Of a stretch of DNA of 5,253 bases, positions 1 to 5,253 are shown piece after piece. Origin of the DNA: an uncultured Bacteroidota bacterium. GTDB taxonomy: Bacteria > Bacteroidota > Bacteroidia > Bacteroidales > SZUA-534. A program made the position numbers and the translations under genes. Numbering within the stretch: the first letter of the stretch is position 1; each line of letters begins with the position of its first letter. The stretch lies in the NCBI GenBank assembly GCA_937900725.1, contig CALCFP010000563.1:1-5253 (forward strand). The letters are read 5' to 3'. The notes beneath the pieces were generated by a model. It did not search any database and was not told the DNA's origin. It was given only the letters and a program-made list of their open reading frames with translations.

Positions 1-1
1 A

Positions 2-310
2 GGTTTGGCACACGGGAACTATCAGGTTCGTGTTGTTGATGCCTATGGTTGTGGCGACACACTTGCATTTGATATATCAGAACCGCTTAAGTTGACAGCT
101 TACGAGTTGTCTTCTACATTGCCTACCTGCCACGATTATTCCGACGGATCGGTCAAGGTGGGTGTTATTGGTGGCACAATGCCATATACTTATTTGTGGA
201 GCGACGGCCAGAACAGTGACAATGCAGTCAAACTTGTTGCAGGTTCACATTATGTAGATGTAACTGACAAGAATGGCTGTTCTGACCGCAAGTATTTCAA
301 TCTTGACAAT
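2..310 (+). repeat. SprB-type protein repeats (one partial, one complete)
   Basis: Two copies of a protein-level repeat are seen. The first is cut by the window edge and ends in GNYQVRVVDAYGCGDTLAF. The second runs from TCHDYSDGSVKV through GGTMPYTYLWSDG to YVDVTDKNGCS. Both share the G-x-Y-x-V-x-V-x-D-x-x-G-C ending typical of SprB repeats (Cys paired with an earlier Cys such as the one in PTCHD). The copies are diverged at DNA level, so this is an ancient protein repeat and not a recent tandem duplication. More copies are expected upstream. Confidence 0.8.
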
Positions 311-1084
311 CCAAATCCTGTTGTCGTCGACATTCCTGATGTTGTCAATATATGTTCAAACCAAACAGCCGATTTGGATGCAGGCAATGCTGGAAGTTTC
401 TTCCTGTGGAGTGGGGCCGACAGCTTTGAGTCGGTGGCTCAGTCTATCTCTGTGAAAAAGGCCGGCACTTACAATGTCACAGTAACTACTCCAGTTGGTT
501 GTGTTGGCACTAGTTCCACATTGGTAAATGTATCTGAAAAGGAAATCAATGCCAACTTCCTGCTACAGTCTGATGCGTATGTTGGTGATACCATTGTAAT
601 GATTGAGATATCATGGCCTTTGCCAGAAAGCATCGAGTGGGCATGCCCTGACGGTGTGAATATCATAGAGGATGGTGGCGATGAGATAATGTTTGTGGCT
701 GACGAGGTTGGTTCATACAACATTGGCCTTACTACTTACAATGATATCTGTATGGAACAGACGTTCAAGTCAATTACAGTCAATCCTAAAGATCAAAAAC
801 CTGTCGCACAGGCCCAAGACAAGGGTAAGATTATCAAGTCTGCAAATGTCTATCCGGTGCCGGCTACAGGTCCGTTTAACCTCGAAATAGAACTAAATGA
901 GGATCACGATGTCAATATCGAGATTGTGCATATTTCCGGCAAGATACAAACTGTAAAGCACATGAAGGGTGATAGGCATTATATTCTGAACTTCAGCAAT
1001 GCCGATATGAATGCCGGAATACATACTATTAACATTACATCTGGCAATGAGTCGGTAACTAAGAAACTTGTAATTGTAAAATGA
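2..1084 (+). CDS. SprB-repeat surface protein with T9SS type A sorting domain (3' end only)
   Basis: This is the C-terminal part (360 visible residues) of a protein whose start lies upstream. The frame is already open at base 2, so the in-frame TTG at position 5 is not a convincing start. The visible order is: end of a SprB-like repeat (2-85), a complete SprB-like repeat (about 125-310), an Ig-like domain with LDAGNAGSFFLWSG and AGTYNVTVTTPVGC (about 326-538), a PKD-like beta domain (about 551-781), a short linker rich in Lys, Gln and Ala, and a T9SS type A sorting domain (about 836-1081). In this family the protein crosses the inner membrane by Sec and the outer membrane by T9SS, with the C-terminal domain as export signal. 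SprB repeats are known from the Flavobacterium gliding adhesin SprB, but they also occur in non-gliding Bacteroidota, so adhesion or surface display is inferred and gliding is not claimed. The stop overlaps the next start. No catalytic domain is visible. The family assignment is firm; the exact function is unknown. Confidence 0.9.
   Translation, partial: GLAHGNYQVRVVDAYGCGDTLAFDISEPLKLTAYELSSTLPTCHDYSDGSVKVGVIGGTMPYTYLWSDGQNSDNAVKLVAGSHYVDVTDKNGCSDRKYFNLDNPNPVVVDIPDVVNICSNQTADLDAGNAGSFFLWSGADSFESVAQSISVKKAGTYNVTVTTPVGCVGTSSTLVNVSEKEINANFLLQSDAYVGDTIVMIEISWPLPESIEWACPDGVNIIEDGGDEIMFVADEVGSYNIGLTTYNDICMEQTFKSITVNPKDQKPVAQAQDKGKIIKSANVYPVPATGPFNLEIELNEDHDVNIEIVHISGKIQTVKHMKGDRHYILNFSNADMNAGIHTINITSGNESVTKKLVIVK
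836..1081 (+). other. T9SS type A C-terminal sorting domain
   Basis: The last roughly 80 residues begin with NVYPVPATGPFNLEIEL, matching the usual YPNP...F.I start of type A sorting domains. They continue with a VNIEIVHISGK strand-turn and end in NAGIHTINITSG followed by KKLVIVK, the usual G-x-Y-x-L-x-I plus basic, hydrophobic tail. In T9SS substrates this domain directs outer-membrane export and is usually removed by the PorU sortase. It strongly suggests that the host encodes a type IX secretion system. Confidence 0.88.
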
Positions 1085-1155
1085 TGAAATCATTCCGTAT
1101 CATATTGTTTGTCTTTGGCGTTCTGATAATTTCCAATTTGCAGAACGTTAGTGCC
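1081..1155 (+). other. Sec signal peptide
   Basis: Residues 1-25 start with MMKSFR, followed by the hydrophobic core IILFVFGVLIISNL and the cleavage-type end NVSA. Gln 26 follows directly, an Ala-Gln junction common in exported Bacteroidota proteins, where Gln can be cyclised to pyroglutamate. No Cys lies near the cleavage site, so this is not a lipoprotein signal. The good signal peptide supports a start at 1081 or 1084. Confidence 0.85.
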
Positions 1156-4100
1156 CAGTCATACCCAGTTCAGGCCAATCTGTATGTTTTGGCGCCATAT
1201 AGCCAGACATACAGCGACTACTATGCCGATGGTCAGCAACGCATGTTTGTGAACGTTTTGCTGAATGACATGAATCAGAGCCAGCTTGACGTTGTATTGC
1301 ATTTCACCATAACCAGCAACAACCTCAAGCTTACCACCAATCCAAACGCCGCATTGCCGCCTGTTCGCATAAACTGCGGTCAGTTGACGAGGATAGAGGG
1401 CAGCGACCTTGCACAATACTTGAAGTCCGACATCATGCTGGCAGAAGGGCGAAAGGCGGATGAGTTCCGCAAGAGTGGCAAGCTGCCCGAGGGACATTAT
1501 GAGTTCAAGGTGGAGGTTGCCGAATATTACCGCAAGGCGCGCATATCAGCGCCGGCATATTCAACTGCATGGATAATGCAGGGAGAAGCTCCTGTCTGGA
1601 CTATGCCGCAAAATGGAGCCAAGGTTGATGCCATAAATCCGCAGTTTATGTTGTTTGGCTGGATGACCCCCGATGCTACAGGTTCATCATTGGCAAATGC
1701 CCGATACAAATTCACGCTATGCGAGGTGCCAAGTCAAGTGACGCCAAGTGTGGCTATCAAGTCGGCCAACCCGCTCTATTCGGAGGAGTTGTTGCAGACC
1801 ACGCTTGTGTACGGACCAGACAAGCCAATTCTGGAGCTGGGCAAGCTGTATGTCTGCCAGGTACAGGTATATGATGCCGACGGCAACGCCACGTACAAGA
1901 ACAACGGCTACAGCGAGCCGCTCACGTTCAGGTACGGTGAAGTGTGCGAACCGCCTACGGGTCTTAAACATACTGATATAACAAAAAAAGGCGCCACAAT
2001 TAACTGGAACAACAAGAACAATCATAGTGGCTACGATGTGGAGCTTAGGGAGGTTGCCGATGGTGATGCCAGCGAGTGGTACACATGGCAAGTCGATGGG
2101 GCTGAGCACAAGTACGAAGTCAAGCAACTGGCTCCCGGCAGCAAGTATGAGTACAGAGTTTCAGCCACATGCGGTCTGCGTTCAAACGGCATAAAAAGTG
2201 CCTATACCGATACAAAGACATTTATCACTAGCGAAGCTGGCAATTCGGAGTATGATTGCAGCAAGATTGAAACGCCAGTCAAGCCTGCCGACAACACGGT
2301 ATATCCATATCTTGAAGAGGGCGATGAAGTTACATCGGCAGGTTTCCCGTTCACCATACTTAGCATTACCAAGAACAGCGATGGAATATACAGTGGACAA
2401 TGCTCGTGGCACATGCCCTTGTGGGGAATTACCATACTTTGCAACTTCACCGACATCACCATAAACAGCCTTCATGAGGTGCTGAGCGGGAAGATAGAGG
2501 CTACACACGACAAGATACAGGCCCAAGCCGTATCGCGCCTTCAGAACGTTGCCTACATGCCTATAGGCACGCAGGTGCCAGCCTCTTATACTCCCGATGT
2601 GGTGAAAACAATGGATGAGGTTGTGGATTCAGTGAAGTTTGTCAACGGGCAGACAGCCATATATGTAGCTGGCAAGGAACCAGAATACGTAAGCGCCACC
2701 GACAACGTGTTTGTGAAATCGGCCGATGGCAACTACTATGCCGTTGAAGACGGCAAGATTTACCCCAAGCCGTCAAACCTCGATGCCGAAGGCAACATTT
2801 CACTGTCTTATCAGGAACAGCTCACAGCCACCTTTAGCAGAGGAACTTTGGGCCCTCATTATGGTTTCGATGTGTACAGCGAAGAGAAGAAACCGTTTGC
2901 TGGGCAGTATGACCAGTACGTGGTTCACTCCAAAGACAAGTATGCATCATGGATGTCCATGCCTCAAGGTAGCGCAAATGTAGTCTATGCCACCATTGAA
3001 GGAGGCACGAGCTCCGACATGCGTTTCCGAATGAGTGGGCAAGACCTTCCTATTACAAAAGATTCCGAGAATGAGAATTCCGTATATGTGACTGTTACAA
3101 ATGCTGGCAATTGCGAAGCCTATTACACCACAACCGACAAGAAAAACAACAGCATAGAGGTTTTGGCAGGCCAGCTCAATGTCGCCACCTACCCAGAACA
3201 GAGCGTCAATCTGTGCATAGTGGAGGTGAACAGCACCCAGTACCCGTACGCCATAAATACTTTGCAGAATTATCTTAACCAAGTGTATGGAGCGTCAATC
3301 ACCAAGCTGAATATCAGCTCAGCCAAACTTACTGTAGCTGGTTTCAATGGCACCTTGAGCGACAAGGACAGCGGAGCCATGAGCGCCTACAACAAGGATA
3401 TGAAGGCACTTGTCAAGGCTACCAAGAAGATGTCTGGTTACGACCGCGACACCTATTACCTGCTCATGGTGCCACAAAGCCAGAACAGCTCGCTCACTGG
3501 CTACATGCCCGTAAACAGCCAGTATGGCTTCATCTTCACCGAGGCCTGCAACAGCCAGGATGCCATTAACCGCGCCATAGCCCATGAGTTAGGCCACGGC
3601 GCCTTCCACCTGTGGCACACTTTCAGCACCGAGAACAAGTACGTTGCATCCCAAGGCGCCACCACCAACCTTATGGACTATTCAAACAACGCCACCTCCA
3701 CCGACCTCTACAAGTACCAGTGGGACTTCATCCACAACCCTGAGTTTGTGATTTTCAGAGGCGATGACGAGGAGGGGGAGATTCGCGAAAAAGATAACAT
3801 CCGATGGATTGGTGATTGGCTCGAAGGCTACGCGTCAGACAATCTTGAAAAAATAGTGGAAGACAAATTGACCTTATTTAATGATGTAGCTAAAAACTAT
3901 GATTCATATTACAATGAATCAAAATCAAAAGATGTTGATGTTTCTGATGGCTGGTCAGTGAGATCATCCTCACATAAAATGAGTATAGGCAAATCCTTGT
4001 TTGAAAAAATATCGAAACTAGAAGCTCCTAAATTCACTCTTCATGAGAAGGGTGTATATTTTGAGGAGTACAAGTTGGAAGATGTAGATTATAGATTGGC

Positions 4101-5253
4101 TGTATATTCTTATAGTTCGAGCGTTCAGCTGAATGTGGAAGATATCAAGATAATGTCATACTCCGATTTGGCAGACAACAAGAACATCAAGGCAGGCTAC
4201 ACAAACCTTGAAGGAGGATACGGTTTGATTGTATTCTATCAAAATAGCGCTCCGATAATGGTTTTGCAGATAATTGACAAGACCCCAGAGAAAGCCGTTG
4301 ATAAGTGGCTTAACTATTTATCATTGGTTCTCCCATCTGATGAGCAGAAACAAAAAGATGGCGAGAATGCAAGCGGATTTGAAATACATCCAATTGATAA
4401 ACTGATTGAGATATGGGAGTCGTTCTTCAAAAGTGATAAATTTATAACTTTGGAAAAGGAGAATGAACTAACGCCAGCAGAGATTAAGGAGTATCGAGAA
4501 TATATAAAGACGCTTCCAGTGGATGAACAAGGTGATTGGTATTTGGAACTGCAAAAGAAGGTGCCTTACCATAATCAGAGGGATAATGAGTCGACAGATG
4601 TGCTCACTCGTACTTGCAATTATAGTTACGATGAAGAAGGTAAGGCAAGCGAGAAATGCGGTGACTATATTGCTGATGATTATTCGACTTCATATAGTGA
4701 AAAACCCGCTTGGGCAAACAAGCTTGACGAACAAATCATTTATGGTAAAAACGATAAAGGTGATACAGTCAAAACACAGGTAATAACCAAATATTCGGGC
4801 AATATTGGCTCGATTATGTGTAATTTAACATCGCTCTCGATGGGGCTTGAATATCTTGGTATTTCGTGTCCTGAGCAGAATGTTCAGTTCGAAGATTATC
4901 TTGAAAAAGTAAGAGAAGATGAACAATTGGAATATCGTGGAAGTTTTCAAACTTGGTGTGATTTGGCAAAAAATATTTTTCAAGTTGAAATGGACAATAA
5001 ACCATACAATAATTCCTTTTCCAAAGTAAAGGATAATCTTACGAAAGATGTTTTAGCCTTATTGAAAACAGGTAAGTTTGTAATAATGTCTGTTTGGCCA
5101 AGTTGCAAGGGACACATAGTGCGCATTGTGTCTATTTCTGGCGAAGGAATTACAGTTGATGATCCATTTGGTGCGGTTACCGATTTTAGTGTTCGCGAAA
5201 ATTGTAATAGTGGCGGTTACGACAGCAACGATAAGACAAGCGAATCTGCCCAA
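1081..5253 (+). CDS. Secreted multidomain FN3 / zinc peptidase / C39-like cysteine peptidase protein, polymorphic-toxin-like (3' partial)
   Basis: One frame is open from ATG 1081 to the final base: 1391 codons without a stop, read codon by codon. ATG 1081 overlaps the previous stop as ATGA; ATG 1084 is an equally possible start one codon later. Order by residue: signal peptide 1-25; beta-rich N-terminal module 27-165; FN3-like 170-287; FN3 289-383; beta domain about 408-477; uncharacterised 478-706; metzincin-like peptidase about 707-895; linker about 900-1160; papain/C39-like peptidase from about 1162 to the edge. The protein should be exported by Sec; no lipobox Cys and no transmembrane helix is seen after the signal. 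Homologues I recall in Bacteroidota have the same front and are usually annotated only as FN3-domain or hypothetical proteins. G+C drops sharply after about 3840, and the tail uses AT-rich codons unlike the front. This suggests an exchanged C-terminal module. A toxin role is inference; a secreted housekeeping protease is the alternative. The C-terminus and any sorting domain are outside the window. Confidence 0.9.
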   Translation, partial: MMKSFRIILFVFGVLIISNLQNVSAQSYPVQANLYVLAPYSQTYSDYYADGQQRMFVNVLLNDMNQSQLDVVLHFTITSNNLKLTTNPNAALPPVRINCGQLTRIEGSDLAQYLKSDIMLAEGRKADEFRKSGKLPEGHYEFKVEVAEYYRKARISAPAYSTAWIMQGEAPVWTMPQNGAKVDAINPQFMLFGWMTPDATGSSLANARYKFTLCEVPSQVTPSVAIKSANPLYSEELLQTTLVYGPDKPILELGKLYVCQVQVYDADGNATYKNNGYSEPLTFRYGEVCEPPTGLKHTDITKKGATINWNNKNNHSGYDVELREVADGDASEWYTWQVDGAEHKYEVKQLAPGSKYEYRVSATCGLRSNGIKSAYTDTKTFITSEAGNSEYDCSKIETPVKPADNTVYPYLEEGDEVTSAGFPFTILSITKNSDGIYSGQCSWHMPLWGITILCNFTDITINSLHEVLSGKIEATHDKIQAQAVSRLQNVAYMPIGTQVPASYTPDVVKTMDEVVDSVKFVNGQTAIYVAGKEPEYVSATDNVFVKSADGNYYAVEDGKIYPKPSNLDAEGNISLSYQEQLTATFSRGTLGPHYGFDVYSEEKKPFAGQYDQYVVHSKDKYASWMSMPQGSANVVYATIEGGTSSDMRFRMSGQDLPITKDSENENSVYVTVTNAGNCEAYYTTTDKKNNSIEVLAGQLNVATYPEQSVNLCIVEVNSTQYPYAINTLQNYLNQVYGASITKLNISSAKLTVAGFNGTLSDKDSGAMSAYNKDMKALVKATKKMSGYDRDTYYLLMVPQSQNSSLTGYMPVNSQYGFIFTEACNSQDAINRAIAHELGHGAFHLWHTFSTENKYVASQGATTNLMDYSNNATSTDLYKYQWDFIHNPEFVIFRGDDEEGEIREKDNIRWIGDWLEGYASDNLEKIVEDKLTLFNDVAKNYDSYYNESKSKDVDVSDGWSVRSSSHKMSIGKSLFEKISKLEAPKFTLHEKGVYFEEYKLEDVDYRLAVYSYSSSVQLNVEDIKIMSYSDLADNKNIKAGYTNLEGGYGLIVFYQNSAPIMVLQIIDKTPEKAVDKWLNYLSLVLPSDEQKQKDGENASGFEIHPIDKLIEIWESFFKSDKFITLEKENELTPAEIKEYREYIKTLPVDEQGDWYLELQKKVPYHNQRDNESTDVLTRTCNYSYDEEGKASEKCGDYIADDYSTSYSEKPAWANKLDEQIIYGKNDKGDTVKTQVITKYSGNIGSIMCNLTSLSMGLEYLGISCPEQNVQFEDYLEKVREDEQLEYRGSFQTWCDLAKNIFQVEMDNKPYNNSFSKVKDNLTKDVLALLKTGKFVIMSVWPSCKGHIVRIVSISGEGITVDDPFGAVTDFSVRENCNSGGYDSNDKTSESAQ
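1159..1941 (+). other. Bacteroidota-type beta-rich N-terminal module plus FN3-like domain
   Basis: Residues 27-165 carry YPVQANLYVLAPYSQTYSDYY and later LDVVLHFTI, PVRINCGQLTRIEGSDLAQY and LPEGHYEFKVEVAEY, ending at the strand STAWIM. Residues 170-287 contain PQNGAKVDAINPQFMLFGWM, then YKFTLCEV, LYVCQVQVYDADGN and KNNGYSEPLTFRYG, an FN3-like fold. I recognise this block from memory as the conserved front of large secreted Bacteroidota proteins annotated as fibronectin type III proteins. Its biochemical role is not known to me. It may mediate surface retention or delivery. Confidence 0.6.
1945..2229 (+). other. Fibronectin type III domain
   Basis: Residues 289-383 follow the FN3 pattern: CEPPTGLKHTDITKKGATINW (Pro-rich start and B-strand Trp), SGYDVELRE, LAPGSKYEYRVSATCG (the L-x-P-x-x-x-Y-x-x-x-V strand E-F signature), and KTFIT at the end. 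The two Cys (289 and the one in SATCG) could form a disulfide, as expected for an exported protein. Binding or spacer role; no catalysis. Confidence 0.8.
2302..2511 (+). other. Beta domain of unknown function after the FN3 domain
   Basis: Residues about 408-477 read as alternating strands: LEEGDEVTSAGFPFTILSI, DGIYSGQCSWHMPLWG, CNFTDITINSLHEVLSGKIEA. I recall the same pattern (a G-F-x-I-x-V start, an N-G-x-Y/F-S-G turn, an F-x-x-I-x-I-N strand and an x-x-G-x-I-x-A end) following FN3 domains in other large Bacteroidota secreted proteins. No catalytic residues are evident. I have no named family for it. Confidence 0.4.
2512..3198 (+). other. Uncharacterised extracellular stretch between beta domain and zinc peptidase
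   Basis: Residues 478-706 match no family I recognise. They hold polar, strand-like segments such as SVKFVNGQTAIYVAG, NYYAVEDGKIYPKPS, LGPHYGFDVYSEEKK and NSIEVLAGQLNVATYPEQS, with few Cys. The final piece probably leads directly into the first strand of the peptidase domain (VNLCIVEVN). G+C and codon choice match the upstream part of the gene. The stretch may include a propeptide for the peptidase, but nothing in it proves that. Confidence 0.4.
3199..3765 (+). other. Metzincin-like zinc metallopeptidase domain
   Basis: Residues about 707-895. The active-site helix is HELGHGAFHLWHTF, with His835, Glu836 and His839 as the expected HExxH zinc ligands and general base. His846 in LWHTF is the likely third ligand. 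NLMDY with Met865 about 19 residues later fits a Met-turn, and DLYKYQWDFIHNP follows. The run GYMPVNSQYGFIF before the helix resembles the edge strand preceding the active site. The LxHTF and NxMDY elements recall the M43 (pappalysin/cytophagalysin) group, but the spacing differs by one residue. All residues needed for activity appear intact. The target could be the protein itself or an outside substrate. Confidence 0.75.
3781..4560 (+). other. AT-rich linker / unassigned region before the cysteine peptidase domain
   Basis: Residues 901-1160. The stretch begins acidic (DDEEGEIREKD), then becomes rich in Lys, Glu, Ser and Tyr, with no Cys at all. It has strand-like pieces (GVYFEEYKLEDVDYRLAVYSY, GYGLIVFYQNSAPIMVLQII) and ends in a charged helical part (LTPAEIKEYREYIKTL). 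I recognise no family. The strands could form a small adaptor or pre-toxin domain. The base-composition change falls at its start. Confidence 0.4.
4564..5253 (+). other. Papain-like / C39-like cysteine peptidase domain (3' end cut)
   Basis: Residues about 1162-1391. VPYHNQRDN (Gln1166) resembles the oxyanion-Gln segment that opens C39_2-type domains. MCNLTSLSMGLEYLGI, with Cys1247 at a helix start, matches the catalytic Cys helix. LLKTGKFVIMSVWPS, then GHIVRIVSISG (His1345), then ITVDDPFG (Asp1360/Asp1361) match the strand, catalytic His and Asp-Pro elements in the right order. A Cys-His-Asp triad is therefore plausible. Unusually, about 67 residues separate a first TCN (Cys1179) from the MCN helix. 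Roughly the last few tens of residues should lie past the window. Activity as a toxin, as a self-processing peptidase, or as an inactive peptide-binding domain cannot be told apart here. Confidence 0.65.

Noticed and set aside
5..7. TTG as a possible start of the first gene
   Set aside because: The frame is open from base 2, and the sequence at this point is the middle of a SprB repeat, so the true start lies upstream.
1159..3585. A run of antisense open frames (for example 1717-2127, 2182-2526 and 2947-3282 on the minus strand)
   Set aside because: They lie wholly inside the 1391-codon sense gene, show no recognisable domains, and arise from its codon bias. The sense frame has coherent domains throughout.
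3781..3860. A frameshift, gene fusion artefact or insertion-element scar at the composition break
   Set aside because: The frame reads through without a stop, and I see no inverted or direct repeats flanking the change. Homologous recombination or gradual exchange explains it better.
4445..4452. TAACTTTG, a match to the Bacteroidota -7 promoter element TAnnTTTG
   Set aside because: It lies inside the gene, no TTTG-like -33 element is seen about 19-21 bases upstream, and such 8-base matches are expected by chance in AT-rich sequence.
4523..4783. Plus-strand open frame of 86 codons in another frame within the tail region
   Set aside because: The main frame is open here and encodes the start of the C39-like domain; the alternative product has no motif or signal and looks like a shadow.

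Overview
The window looks like a piece of a Bacteroidota chromosome, probably a gut, oral or rumen Bacteroidales. Three things suggest this: SprB-type repeats, a C-terminal type IX secretion (T9SS) type A sorting domain, and a Sec signal peptide with Gln right after the predicted cleavage site. The genus is inference; no rRNA or core housekeeping gene is present. Everything visible is coding on the + strand. There is no intergenic space, RNA gene, mobile element or CRISPR array.

Layout. (1) Positions 2-1084 are the 3' end of a large secreted surface protein: the end of one SprB-like repeat, one complete SprB-like repeat, two Ig/PKD-like beta domains, and a T9SS type A sorting domain. (2) Its stop overlaps, in an ATGA, the start of a second very large gene. 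That gene stays open from 1081 to the last base (1391 codons, no stop) and continues past the window. It encodes a signal peptide, a Bacteroidota-specific beta-rich N-terminal module, two FN3-like domains, a further beta domain, an uncharacterised stretch, a metzincin-like zinc peptidase (HELGHGAFHLWH, with a downstream NLMDY Met-turn candidate), a linker, and a C-terminal papain-like/C39-like cysteine peptidase domain that is almost complete at the window edge.

The most interesting point is that the second gene is a compositional mosaic. Hand-counted G+C falls from about 56% in 3541-3780 (zinc peptidase) to about 32% in 3841-4080, and stays low in the lines sampled further on, without a break in the reading frame. 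A conserved secreted and peptidase-bearing front followed by a compositionally foreign tail with an enzymatic domain is the classic architecture of a polymorphic toxin. I therefore propose a T9SS-era Bacteroidota polymorphic-toxin-like protein, translationally coupled to a T9SS-exported SprB-repeat adhesin. The toxin role is inference. The domain calls rest on motifs read by eye.

How the genes might work together: both products are exported and probably made from one mRNA with coupled translation. The first would be anchored on, or released from, the surface by T9SS. The second would carry two peptidase-like domains, one of which may process the protein or release its C-terminal module.
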